From Paramacrobiotus metropolitanus (lineage: Eukaryota; Tardigrada; Eutardigrada; Parachela; Macrobiotidae), in NCBI RefSeq assembly GCF_019649055.1, contig NW_026570286.1:62001-126000 (forward strand): a stretch of DNA of 64,000 nucleotides. The letters run 5' to 3'. The stretch's first letter is position 1, and every line of letters starts with the position of its first letter. Shown piece after piece: positions 24,450 to 37,500 of the stretch. Under the pieces are notes generated by a model, which saw nothing but the letters and a program-made list of their open reading frames with translations, did no database searches and was not told the origin of the DNA. The translations under genes and the position numbers were made by a program.

Positions 24450-27400
24450 TCATCGTCCTAATGTCATCGGGGCATCCGCATCAATCTGGTCCAGTTCATC
24501 ATCGGCTAATGTCTTCATTTCCGTCACACTCTTATCGGCTTTCTTTTTACGGGAAAACACCAGAAAAATAATGCCGGCAGCAAAATATGCCGCACACGCG
24601 ACACAGGCCAACACGAAGGAGAAACCAAAGTGCGATACAGCGGTTGCCGGATGTCTGCAAATATTGCAAAACAACCGCGAGGTCACGGGTGCCTGTCAGC
24701 TGCTTTTGTTTTGATAACTTGTGTACCTGGTTGGAAGATGCTGCTTCTCGTACGTTACGGAACTCACAAGGACTTCAATGCAAATCAGACAACACACAGC
24801 GGACAGGATATGCAGGAAGCCGGTTAAGCGTTTAAACATGTAACGCCGCTCTTTGAAACTGTAGAAAGCAAATCCCTGACCGAAGATCATTAATATCAGT
24901 GCGATTGTGGAGAAGGCCACTTCACTGCGCGTGTAATCTGCAAGATCACAAACAAAATAATGCTGCATCTTTATTAACTCGCTGACCTCGATATACTGTC
25001 TAATTCAACATCATAAACTTAATTTGAAGCAATTATATTTAAGTACGTACCTAAACTGTTTGTGTCAAATTCATGTTGGTTCTGCATTGCTTCCAATTCG
25101 GATGGAAAAAGCATATGCCGCTTGCACTGGGCTAAACATGTACAAGCACTTTAGGATTGATAACCTCTTGTAAATCTTGTAATCAGTATGAATTTACTTA
25201 TACTGATGCATTTTCCAGCTAAACCGCTGTGTAATTATTTTAAAAATGGACATTATTATTTTTAACATGCAAAATGCAAAATGTTGTGCTTACGGTAGCG
25301 TATATCTCTATAAAGTCTCTTACTGTGTAAGTTTACAAAGTTTTGTGGTTTATCGCGACGCGACTAAATATCTTTTGCTTGTAGAAATATTACGCGACTA
25401 TAATTATTAAGCAAATCTATCAGTTTCCATGCAGCTGTTGCGTACTTACTGTCAATACGATAGGGATACGTTTCATTACGAAAGTCGATATTGCATCTGC
25501 AAATAGTCAAATGGTTAAGCGAGTACAAAGATTAATGCGGCCAGCGATGGCACGCACTAAATGTCATTCACGGTGCCAGCATCCTGATGCAAATGTAAAA
25601 AAATGCCAACCATTCTGAATGCCGCAGCGACTAAGTATACAGTCGATATGTCAACATTGGGAAATTTGCAGTTCAAATTCATCCTGACAACATGTTCCCA
25701 TTCGGAAACGTTTGCAACTGACCGGAAATATAACTCGCAGGTTTGATAGAGCGAAAATATGTGCCCTCACGAAGTTGCGCATGTGTATGTAAGTGATACA
25801 TCAAAATACATGTATCCAGCTTGTAAGTCTCCTTGCCGGCATGACTCCGATATTGACACTCAAAAACACCATTTTTACCGCGTAACGAGTGCATTTGTGA
25901 TAAAATAAGTTTTTTTATTTACGCACGGATTGCGCATTGTATTTGGTGAATCTCTTATCTGGGCACTGTTTTATTGGAAAAACATGACTAATCAAGAAAC
26001 GGCACAGAAAGGTGTGACCCTTGTTCAACGCATCGGTGATAGGCATTGGATTGGTTTTCAATACTCTTCTGGCTGGGACGCGGAACAAAAGACAGATACA
26101 GGACGTCGTTATACTTACATTCTCCAAATACCGGAATGACTGGACATTCGAAAGAGCCTAACCGGAAAAGGATGCACAAAATCAACAAACTTGACAAACG
26201 CTCTTCAACAAAAGAAGTGCCATACTTATCGTGCGACAGATAGGCTCCGCCAGGATTCGTCACAATCAGCCAATAGTCGGTCGTCACCTACTCAAAGAAG
26301 AGCGCGCGCTTACCACTAATTAACGCTCATAGAATCGTCTCTTTCTACCAAAAAATATTTTTCTCCCAGTATTTACGCTATCGCCAGGTTATTTTGGGCA
26401 TGACACACTGAAAGTCTGTAATGTCCAGCACCAGCATGTGGTACTCGTAAATGGCCTATAACAGGCGGCGATAATCGTACTGTCACCACCCACTCCTGCG
26501 TTTCCGACATCTGCTGGATAATCTACAGCCTGCATCTCTCGGCTCGCGCAGGCTGCGCGAGCCGAGTCGTCACTTTGCTCGTCGTGCGGGAAAGTTGGAA
26601 ACTCCCAAAAAAGTGTCCTGCGCACTATGAAAAATGGACATTAGTGCAGAGTAAACATACAGGCAGTTTTCTGAGCCTATACGGACGACCGGAACACGCC
26701 TGTTTACCATTGTAAGCGGATAATTAGCTGTACAGAATATAATGTCCACAATGGGCCATCGTCACACGAACGGTCGATGTATCGAGCGTGTACAAAGTGC
26801 CCTGCTTGCCGTCGTTGGCGATCGCGCGGCACAGTGTGAATGGATGAATAACAGTAGTCTTATGTTCCCGGAGAAAAAAAGGAGAGTCTATCATTCCTAT
26901 AGACACCGCAGCCCTGCGGCCCCTGCTGCCGAGAATATTCGCTTTTTATCGGGCTATCACTGGGCCATTTATGGCCGCTGCGGGACTGCATCGCATGGCA
27001 TTGAACAGTGCGCCGTTTCGGGCGAAACAAGGGCGCCCCTGCGCGTTTACCAGCAACCGGTTGAGCACATTTTAACAAAAGCAACAACTGATGCTTGTTG
27101 ACAGTGCAATCGACCCGCAACCGCCGGCAGTCGATCGTTCTCCAGCAGGAGTCTCTGTCAGGATAACTTTCCGCTTTGGTGACCGGCGCGCGCAGCTATA
27201 TGCTGTTCAGTGTTCGGTCTCCTCTCTGTCCTTGCTCAACACAAGATCACACTGTGTGCAACAGCGCGCAGTCGGCGCAGAGACCAATACACAATTCCCT
27301 CAACTGTACCATCGTCTGTATACAACCAATTTTCCCCCATCAAACGCCAAGGGACCGGAAGCCGGGGAAAAGGTATGACAATTATCGGGAGAGAGCGAGA

Positions 27401-28843
27401 GAGAGTGCCAGCGACGAGCGGCGAGGATGGAATCGCATCTACTTCCAACTGTAAAAACGTACGCCGGGCGCTGTACAGTTATATTTACCATACACCAACA
27501 GACGCCGCGCAAGAAACATCGCATTATGTGAATAAGAAATCTGCATATATTCACCGGCGGCGATTAATGAACGCTTTTACCTATTACATATCCATCAATA
27601 TTTCATATCGACTAGTGTGACGTCAGCAGTGCGCTGCAGGGATCAATCGGTGCGTTTACGGCGCATGGTGAAGATTATCGAGTATCAATTTACAGAAAAA
27701 GCCAACATGGCGCTAAGGAAATTGGCGAAACAATATATTATATTCTCCACACAACTGTAGCAAATTCGGGCGTGGTTCAATTTTTTCACGTGACAATAAT
27801 ATATCCCACTATATTTAGAGCGATAATCCGGTGAATATGATATTTAATTGCAACTTGCAAGTGCTGTAATATGAACCGGCTTAAACAATGCCGAATAACA
27901 AGGAGCGACAAGTTGCGGTCTTATGAGTTATAGACCCGCGCAGTTCTTGTGCCACCGTATGGTTTTAAGAGATTCCTTCAATGGCACCATTAAGTGTCAT
28001 TTACAAGCTGTTAGTTGCGGTCCCCAAGGTACTTTCCAACCTATTGGCAATCCCATTAACGCGTCATAAAAGAAGTACACATACAGGGTTGCCGCGTTCC
28101 CTTGTTGTTAAAATATATTGTTATTAACCCAAGCGTCTCGCTTTTCATCTGTATTAAAGCCCCATTCTAATTCCTCGTGGATTAGATCGTCAAAAACCAT
28201 CAGGCAAAATCGCTCTTTTTTTCCAACTCAGCGAACGATTTTTTTCCCATATATAGGGCCCGGGGAAGGGAAAAATTCGATGTCGCGACAGGGTTTTAAA
28301 AATAGTCGAGCCCATCAATATAAGACATCCATATTAAGGATTACCGTTAAAATATGCCGAAACCCCGGCTTCCGTTGCAACGGCTGCGACTGCTCCTCTA
28401 CTCTATTTTTACTGACATATGTGTATGTGTACCGAGCACTGACACACATATATATCCGACACACTTACCGCCACAATCATGAGGATTAGTCCAATTACCG
28501 TGGCCGATGTGGCCGCCAAGAGGCACTTGCGTTCGAAAGACAGATCATGCCCATGACTACCCTGGCCGGGCAGATGATGATGCGGATGATGTCCGGCACT
28601 GTTCTGGCCATGGGGATGCAGCGGGATGTGGGTAGGGTGATGGTGATTACCGTGGGAATGGCCGGTGTAGATGTAGGTCTTGGGCGGGGCCGTGTACAGG
28701 GGACCCGGGGCACGCCCCGCGGTGATCACCGGCTGTGGACCGCGGCTGGCTTGACCGTTGTTAACGGACCCGCCCGGCGGGGTGGTGGCTGACGGTGCTG
28801 TTGGTGCCGATGTTGGCCCATCATCGACGCCCGCGCCAGGCAT
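24450..28843 (-). CDS. Calcium-channel gamma-subunit-like tetraspan protein
   Basis: Four-pass protein of the PMP22/claudin superfamily, most like the voltage-dependent calcium-channel gamma-1/gamma-6 group. Seven exons (28469-28843, 26226-26287, 26119-26157, 25450-25496, 25051-25131, 24727-24937, 24450-24654) join in phase to 339 residues. The cytoplasmic N-terminus (about 100 residues) is Pro/Thr-rich and then very His-rich. TM1 is KCLLAATSATVIGLILMIVA, followed by VTTDYWL. The first extracellular loop has the family signature SGIWRIC. TM2-TM3 carry SFKERRYMFKRLTGFLHI and CCLICIEVLVSSV, and TM4 is followed by FSRKKK and an acidic tail. The order matches gamma-1 and not classical claudins. 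Exons 3 and 4 are only 39 and 47 nt. Intron 1 is about 2.2 kb. An in-frame start upstream of 28843 is possible. Confidence 0.85.
26538..26566. repeat. GC-rich 13-bp hairpin in intron 1
   Basis: Perfect 13-bp inverted repeat (left arm ctcggctcgcgca) with a 3-nt loop, inside the first intron of the gamma-like gene. It stands out from the AT-rich surroundings. Confidence 0.85.
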
Positions 28844-31151
28844 TCCATTCAGTAAAATTAGCCAATCGGAGATGCTAATGGCATATGTAGTGGCCCAAAG
28901 ATGAGTACAACGTGCGTATGTATTGTTACTGACGACGATTATCCGGAAGAGGCAACAAAGGAAAAGCTCAGTTTCTTTATGAAAAATTTCTAGACACACA
29001 AAAAAGGCTACATATCGCGTTCCTTTTCATGCATTTTTATGAATTCCAGAATAGGCTGTTGTTAAGCTGTTATAAAAATAAGTGGCGCCGACGGCAGTTC
29101 ATCATGTCATTAACATCATGGCAATATTCTCCGGGATTCTAACATGTCAATCACAATTATAAATCGCCACAGCAAAGAAGAAAAGCGAGCTTGAAATTTT
29201 CAATGGTTAAACATTTCTCTGAAGACTTCCGATTTAAAAAATGGCCGAGAAAAGACTATTCTTGGTCAGAACTACGTATAACGATTACGAACACGATCGC
29301 GAAGGTAGCGCGCGCATGACATGGTTAATTGTGGAATCGGATAGTGCCAAACGATGCATAGCGGTGGTTCGTGATAAAAAAAACACATAGGAGAGCAAAA
29401 CGATAAAATGGTGCGCTGCTGGTGTGTATGTGTCGTTTTGGGTTAAGCATGAGAAATCCGTAGCCAGTGCCACACAACGCCAGCTGCATTGCCTGCAGCG
29501 CGTATCGACCGTCGTACACGGCAGTATGAGCATCTCTTCCCTTTCTCAGTCCACTCCAGCCTCTCGCCGGCGTACAGCGCTGACGTACTGGGCATGCCCG
29601 ATGGATGGGGCAATGCGTACAGAAAAAGCGCTTGCATGTGCCGCTTAGGCACACGAGATATATATATGCATATACAGAAGTTCACATATGGCCGGAAGTT
29701 TGATTGGGAGGAGGAAGAGCTAAATCGACACGGCTTGCGTGTTTATACTTCGTGCCGGCCGCGATCAGACGCGGACGGCGCTGGCGCTGCATGTTGTGTG
29801 ATCGTGGCTGACGGTTGTGGATCTCCGTGCTGCTGGATGATTAAGGATGTTACTGTACGTGTTAATCGCACGGTAACAAGCCGCACCGGCGGAAAACGTC
29901 GCCGCTTACAGAGAACACTCTCGGTGTATGCAGTACGGTGTATACACAACGCCGACCGGTACTGTAATACATGCAGTTTTACTGTTACGCGTAGATTTAG
30001 TGCTTCCCAGAAACTTCATGATGTTTATCCGGTGTAAAAGATACAGCAGCCCCGGTGCCAGTATACTTGCAGGGAATATTATTGGATGAACCCGCGTGAG
30101 CATTTGCGGTGTTTTCACGGCCGTAAAATAAACTTATCCATAAAACATCTAGGGTAACGCCGTGTGCAGATCGTATGCACGCAAGACAGTCAATAGGCTC
30201 GTGGCGGACTACTGGAGTATTTCCGGCAGTGACCGTATCCAGGGTGTATCATGGCGGGGTCAAACGCTCACGGGTATAATTTATCAAAATAATACTGTAT
30301 GCATTGGACTGTATATACTAGCGTTGAAGACTTGAAGAAATACTGAAACATAAAGAAATGTGTAATTGTGAATATACATTAAAGCATGTAGTGGCTTCCG
30401 TGCGCGTGAATCGATTGTCATCGTATATGAATCCGAGATCTTTGGTGTCATATACAAAAGGTTTAAGAAATTATATATGCAACTTGACACGCTTGTTGTT
30501 TTTATTTGTATCTGTATAATCTGTAGTTAAGCAGGACTGTGCTCCGTAGTATCCATCTGCAGGTTTAAATTATTTTCCAAAACACACACCATCAGCCAAA
30601 TACGGTGATCGGTCGATCTGATAGCGATAACACCGATTAACAGGGACCCCAGAGTTTTACGTGCATGTTGCAATAAGATCTGCGCGCTGTATTGAAGGTG
30701 CTCGTTGTGTCGTACAATGCAGTGATTGAGATAGTGATTGAGAATAGTGAATGTCAGAATGAAAATTCTTTGGTGCACATTTTACGCAAGTCTCGATATG
30801 CTCGTAACAACTGTAGCAGTGTGGCGTGGACATTCCCACCTCGAACAGCAAACCTGTTCCGGTGCCGGCGTATGTTACTACGGGTCGGCGCTCGTAGGTT
30901 TATTTCGTATTTTATTGCAGCAGCATGCTCAGTTGTACGCTCAAAATTGAATCACTTTCACCACTTTAATGTAGCGAAATTTTATTTACTCTTTTTGTGG
31001 TACCGTTTGCTGCAAACTGCTAATGATCAACCAGGATTGTTGGCATTTTGAGGTATCTGAATAACCGTAATAACTCTTAAGTTATTAACGTTTACTGAAT
31101 ATTGTTACTGGTGGATATTTGCCTCACGCCGTAAATCTACCCATAGTAGAC
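28844..31151. promoter_or_regulatory. Divergent 2.3-kb intergenic region
   Basis: Lies between the start codons of the gamma-like gene (minus) and EndoU (plus). The part from about 29420 to 30120 has higher GC content and long open frames on both strands (29325-29654 minus, 29489-30037 plus). None has recognisable domains or convincing splice sites, and the plus frame lacks a usable ATG near its start. I call no gene here. Confidence 0.4.
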
Positions 31152-33210
31152 ATGATCACAATAAACTGTACGCCATACACACTGAAAAGTTTTATCCGGA
31201 ATGTGTGCTTCCTACTGTTAGCAATCGGGAGTATCTGTTACTTCTTCCAAAGTGCCGATGGAGGATCCGCGTTATCTCGTGGTGAATATTTGTACATTTT
31301 TTACAGTGTGATCTAAAAATATTGGGATCGATTAATTATGTTGTACAAGTCTGTAGCTAGCTAGAGCCGCTTATTCCGTAGAATCAAACAACGAAATCTC
31401 GCATCCAGTTTTACCATCCTTCTAGACATGTGTTTTACATTCCTGTTGCAATATTAATTACCGATTTACGAAAACGTGTGACTGCTAAACGGTAACCTAA
31501 ATTAATCATATTGTTCACCTTGAGCTCGCGTACATAGGCGTATTGGAGAATACAAGTCTCACAACAAATAAGTAAAGTTGGTATTCGAAATTACTGCGTC
31601 CATATCTGATTTACTAATATTGATATTAAGTGTATTGTTAAGTTTACAATAGCATCAAGTGTATTTAAATCACAGCAACAGGTGGTTCCCAGCAGCGCTC
31701 CCAAGGATCCGGCTCCAATTCATGGCGCGGAAGCAATTCGGGAAAGAAACCAGCACCCGTGGACCCTGATTTAATACAATTAAGGTAAAATACTCGCAGT
31801 GTACTTTTGACACACTGTACAGTACTCCGATTATACCCTAGTTTTGATTCGGGAAGGGATAATCTTCCGATTATTTTCACAGCGAAGATCTTTACCGACT
31901 GGACCAGTCGAATGATGCCGCCCGGGAGAATGTGCACTGGGCAGTTAACACACGCAGTCGCACTGGCAAGTAGGTAAATGAATGTTTCCTGACATCTATA
32001 AAGTGGTCTATATCATAAGCATTTTTTATATTTGGCAATGCCTCTTATGTGTTGCCGATTAAATAATGTTGTTAGGCTGTTTACGAAAATGAATGAAACG
32101 GTGTTCAATGTGCCGGTCTATGCGAAATTAATCGCTCTATTTGACAACTACGAAACAACCATGGGACGCGCGGAAGTGGTGACCGCCAAGGAGCGGGCGG
32201 AACAATCCGACTTTCTGGATGAAGTACTGCGCAGTGCAGTAATGAGGAAAGCCTGGGATTTTCTTATTAGCCGCAGTACGTTATCGCGTACCTTCACTGA
32301 AAAAGACACCATAAAAATTGATAATGATGCTTTCGTGAGCAGGACTGGTACCCACGTCCAAAGCGGATTTTAAAAATTTCCTGAATCAAATATGGTTTAC
32401 CGTGTACAAACGCCGCGGACAGCCGGACACTTCCGGGTAAACTGGATTTGTATTGTAATAATTTTTACTTACTGTATGTACGTCTAAAATGTTTTAGCTT
32501 ACATCATAGGAAAACATTATGTAATTGGGATAACTATGATTTTCCTGGCTTTTTAATCGGGTGCAAACTTTGATCAGGAGAATCTTATTTTTGTAATACA
32601 GGTTTGAGCATATTTTTGTCGGGAGATCGATGGAAACGGTGTGGATGCTCCAGTAAGCGGGTTTCACAACTGGGTCCGGTATTACTTGGAAGAAAAAGCC
32701 GGACGAGCGGTGTACCGGCGATGGAAAGGGCAAACCGAGGTAATTATACAAAAAAAATATTTCGGTTTCGAAATTATGCAACCATTATATACAGTATGTT
32801 GTGTTATACGCTATGGGCTTGGCTTTGTTTTGGATGGTTTGGACAAAAAGAGCAATTTTGTAGTCTGTAAAAAGGCAGATACAAGATAATATTATGCGTG
32901 TGATCTGTTTTTATAGTTTTCTATTAAAATATGTTGTGCATATGGTAATTACTACTGATATTTTTTGTTATAGCCTGATGTGTTTGGATTGGAATTTACA
33001 TGGAATGGACACATGAAAATCAAGAGTACAATTGCCATCGGGGAAAGTCCATCCATGTCGTTGGCCATGATGACGGTGTGTTTTCTGGCGGTACCCAATG
33101 GCGACTGTCAGCTGCGCATGGGCGGCACTCCTGTATCGGCGATAACGCATCGCTGGGATACGCGTGACCCCAAGGTGTTCTATGTAGCTTCCGCATACTA
33201 TGATAATTAA
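31152..33210 (+). CDS. ENDOU: EndoU-family poly(U) endoribonuclease, frameshifted
   Basis: Secreted or luminal RNase of the XendoU/EndoU family, which cuts RNA at uridylates. Seven exons: 31152-31281 (signal peptide or anchor, FLLLAIGSICYFFQ), 31682-31784 (Ser/Gly-rich linker), 31883-31969, 32076-32275, 32343-32436, 32602-32739, 32974-33210. Phases agree throughout, to about 329 residues if one base is missing. Family features: LIQLSEDLYRLDQSND, PVYAKLIALFDNYE, FLNQIWFTVYKRR, FEHIFVG with the first catalytic His (about 208), GFHNWVRYYLEEK with the second (about 227), and the last exon FTWNGHMKIKS...IGESP with the catalytic Lys (about 266). Between FEHIFVG and GFHNW the frame shifts by one base at 32621-32625, which breaks the enzyme as sequenced. 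Either the gene is a recent pseudogene or the sequence has an indel error. Confidence 0.85.
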
Positions 33211-34599
33211 TTTCCAGTATATAAGGACGGGTTAAAATTGTTGAGGTTTTTGTGGACTGAGCGACAATGTAATATCGCCGGTTGCTTCCAAAAGCGTCTA
33301 CTTAAAGTGCAGTTTTATCGTTATTTTTCCTTTCGCTGTGCTCAAGAGTTGCAAAATCTGTTGATGAAAGCGTATTAAATTTGTTAAGATGATCCGAATT
33401 TGGCATGCTGAGAAACTTTAAAATGTTTTGAACCATGGAGATCCTTTGGTCAAGGCGAGCGAAGACGGCAACGGAACTGCATGTCGGCTTATTAGGCGAT
33501 GCAGAAACCGAAATAACTATACTTCTACAGTATAAAGTGTGAAACTGCAGATTGATGTACGTAGGAGCAAATCGATGTACAGTTGTACAGTATATAGATA
33601 GTGCGTACCAGCACAATACATACAAGCAAACAGTGTTACAGTGCAGATATTAATTTTAATTATAGCTTTCGTCAAATTTTCATTATTTTCTATAATATAA
33701 ATAGATACTGCAGAGTGCAGCTATTATAAGCGCTTATAGTTTTGATTACCATTCTGATCCGAGTATTTCGTAATTGTATTGTAATAATTACCGTATAAAT
33801 TATTAATAATTACTGTTTATAATGATTACCGTATGAGCAATAATTATGTATGTCGTTTATTCTGACACCTTTATTCTGATTACGTCTACAGTACAGCATA
33901 ACGAACACGGCATATTTGTACAGTATGACATATGCATATGTGCGACAGTTCTTATACCGTATGGAATATGATATTGTTGAAAACGTAATAATTTTGTTAT
34001 GATAGTCAAAATATTGCGGTTCATTGTCGCACTTGTTCCGTCTCTATAAGCATAAGCTGTTACCGGTTGATAAAGAGCCAGCTAATTTAACGTACGTATG
34101 AAAACCGGATAGGATTTCGCTTAACACAGTCTGACCGAGTTGGACAAAAATTTGCATAATATCAAACTCATCAAAAAAAGCTATGACTCGCTCTAACGGG
34201 GAAGCCGGGTGGCCACTTTGCACTTGTCTTTGCTGCACTTCTTTGCGGCACTTGGAACTTTTGTCGCATGATACTTCATATCTCGGGACAATATGTTTCA
34301 ACAGGATTTTGACACCACTTTAGCGCGAATAAGGAGAAAATTTGCCGATACTTTTGTTTCCATGATCTGTGCATTTTTCGTGTACATCTGGAGTGGCATT
34401 ATGCAAATGGTTATTAATAATTGCTATTATTACAATGGTCCTATATGCACAGTGGCACAATTATACGCTGCACTTAACAACGAATCGTAAAATTGTTTTC
34501 TTCTTTGGATGTAAATTTAAATTTTTTTGTTACAGTTATTTTATGAATTTTGACTCTTTGTTGTGATTGTATTCCGAGTACACATATTACTGCAATATC
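33211..34599. other. Intergenic, EndoU to mucin gene
   Basis: About 1.4 kb. Two minus-strand open stretches (33302-33530 and 34110-34300) have a coding-like composition but no recognised domain, no ATG and splice phases that do not join. Otherwise AT-rich, with several TACAGTA/TACTGTA motifs around 33530-33920. Confidence 0.4.
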
Positions 34600-37500
34600 A
34601 TGGGAAATACGGGAATACATAGAAATCATGGGAATTTGTTATCGTTTGGACAAAGTCGGCACCGTTTATGTTGGATATATTTTGAATTTTTTTGTATTGC
34701 CTTTTTATTAATGATAAGTGCACCTCGGATATATGCCCAAGATACGGTTACCGAAAGCGACCTCCCGACGACCTTTGCCGAATCTACTATTGAAGCATCA
34801 GAATCAGGTAACCGTACAGATACAGTCTCTCTGCCACTCTCTCATGTACAGTAGTTCAGCTTTTGAGAAGGAACGTGTTAACATGTTTGCTATAATTGTC
34901 TTATAATGGAAATATGTCTTGTTAGGAATTATAGAATAATTATCATATCTTTTTAGGATTTGATATTCTGCTTGTACAGATTTAACATAGGTACTACAGC
35001 ACGTATATACAGGCGGTACGTACAGCAACACATAACGGCATAACACAAGACATTTGTATAAATCAATTTTAAAGCGCATTAATTTTTACAGTAAGACACA
35101 GTTGTTTGTTTCTGATTTTCGACCGTATTCAATGTTGGTACTCGTAAAAAAATTGTCGAGGTATTTTGCGTAAGTTTTTTCATTCTTGTACCGCTACCGA
35201 CGAGTGACGACTGACTTCTCATATATGCATCTCGAATGGTTAATTGATTGCTGCTCGATTTTGCCCATCCGAAAAGGCGACAGGGCAGCAACATCTTTTT
35301 TTCCAGAGATATTAATGGGTTTTACTGTTCTGTCGTTTTTAGAAATAGTTTTGCAGCAGAGACAAGCAGCAATTAACGCCAGCGATAGCAAAATACCTAT
35401 AGCAACCACGAAAGCGGGGTCAATCGAGATCGTTGTTAACAACACCGCTCCTCCCGGTGCGGCTGGCACAACCTCCCCTGCCAGTACCAGCGGCACTTCT
35501 GCAACGACAGTCTCCGGAGTTACCACGGGTTCCGCCGGTACTACCGTATCCGGAGTCACCACCACCGTTGCGACCACCGCCTCCGGTGCATCTGGAATTA
35601 CTACGGCGTCTGGCGTCACAACTACCGCCACCACTGTTTCCGGCGCAGCTGGAGTAACCACCGCATCTAGCGCTACCACTGTTTCCGGTCCTACCACCAG
35701 CGGGACTGCTACCACTGCATCGGGTGCGACCACCGTATCCGGAGTGACCTCAAGTACGACAGCCGGTGGGTTGTCTGCATCGGTTAGTACCACTGCTGCG
35801 GGTGCTGCAACCACCTCGGGGGCGGGGGCAACTACCGTTGCTTCCGTTGCAACGCCCACTGCCGGCGCTGGAGTTACCGCTATTGCTGGAGGGGTCACCA
35901 CAGTTTCTGGGGCCACTGTATTGCCAAATGGCATTACTGCCTGGCGACCTAGCGCTGCTAGTTCAGCTTCCAGCGTTGCTACCAGCGGAGGTACAACTAT
36001 AGGCAGCGTGACCGGCGCTACCACCGCACCAGGAGCAGCCGTTACCAGTAGTAACGCCGTGACTGCCGGCACAACGTCGGGCAGTAGCGGAATAAACTCA
36101 GTGACGACCGCACCTACAACCCGCCCGGGAAACGTTGGGATTTCTGGAGGGTCACCAACGACTGCTCCCGGTGTACCGGCATTTACCACCGTAGCCACAA
36201 CTACAAGACCGACAGTTCCAGGTGGTAACCCTAATCAGCTTCCCACAACGGCGTCACCTTTGAACACCAATCTATCGAGCCAGTCTCCACAAGGGACAAC
36301 CCAGAGATTCACTTTACCGCCAACAGGAATCCAATCGACGAATCCGGTAGCGGCGGGACAGCAGAACAATCAACCATCATCCGGCATGCAGTTCCAGCCA
36401 ACAAATACCATGCCCACCAATCAACTTCCGACCGGAGCACAGACGACTAATCCGCCGTCTGGAAATCAGCCAGGTGTAACAGGAAGTCCAGGGAATAACC
36501 AAATTCCGGCTGGATCAGCCAATCAAGTTCCAGGGAATCAGCCAAATGTGCCCTTTAACAATAATCCCATCACCACTATGCCGACCAACCAATTTCCTTC
36601 GGGAACGCAGCCCAATAACCAACCGTTCTCTGGAAACCAGCCAGGTAACAGCGCTTCTACCGGAAGTCCAGGGAATAATCAGGTCCCGACGGGAACCAAT
36701 CAGAATGCGGGAAACCAACCGAACGTGCCCTTTAATAACAATTCACCGAATACGTTTCCGAACAATCAGGTTCCATCACAGAACAATAACCAGGTTCCAT
36801 CCGGAAATGTACCGGTCAACACGGTGCCGGCCAACCAGACGCCAGGAGGTACACAGCCTAATAACAATTTCCCAACCAATCAGAATCCAAACGGAAACCA
36901 ACCCAACCAGTTTCCATCCGGTCAGCCATCTAATAATAATCTTCCAGGCAACCAGTTTCCATCCCAAGACACAGTTTAACAATAATTTTCCCACGAATCA
37001 GAATACTGGGAACCAGCCGAACAATCAAATAACCAACGCGCCAAATTTCTCGAATATTCCTCAAGGGCAGTTTCAGCAGGAGTCTACGCCCAACATCGGT
37101 AATATTAATCAACCGGCTCCGGGTGGTCAGCCACAAGGTCAATTCCCACCAAACGGCAGGCAACCCGGCCAATCCCGTCCCAATGGGACAGAGTGTGCCG
37201 TCGCAACCGTCGCAGCCATCGCAACCATCGCAGCCTTCGCAACCAACCGGAAATGGCAATCAGCCATCACCGATCGCGAGTGCGTTCACCCAGTTTCCCG
37301 GCCAAGAAATAACTACTCCAGTACCTGGCACATTTTCCACTTGGTTTGGACAGCATAGTGTTACGCAAGCTCCGCCTGCGGGCGTTTGTACCGGTGAACG
37401 GCGGAGGTCAGCCGCAAATCCAGCAGAACGGTGGTAACTTCGCCCCGGCTCCACCTAGTGTGGCCACGGTGCCGGTGTCCACATTCTTTACTACAATTAT

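Noticed and set aside
26742-27101. 119-codon plus-strand frame in the gamma-like gene's intron 1
   Set aside because: Has an ATG but no homology, and the opposite strand is equally open; most likely chance in a GC-richer stretch.
29489-30037. 182-codon plus-strand open frame
   Set aside because: No ATG near its start, no recognisable domain, Cys/Arg-rich content typical of chance frames in GC-richer DNA, and no supporting splice sites.
32276-32342. Apparent frameshift after FLISR in EndoU
   Set aside because: A 67-nt GT-AG intron restores the frame and the expected FLNQIWF segment.
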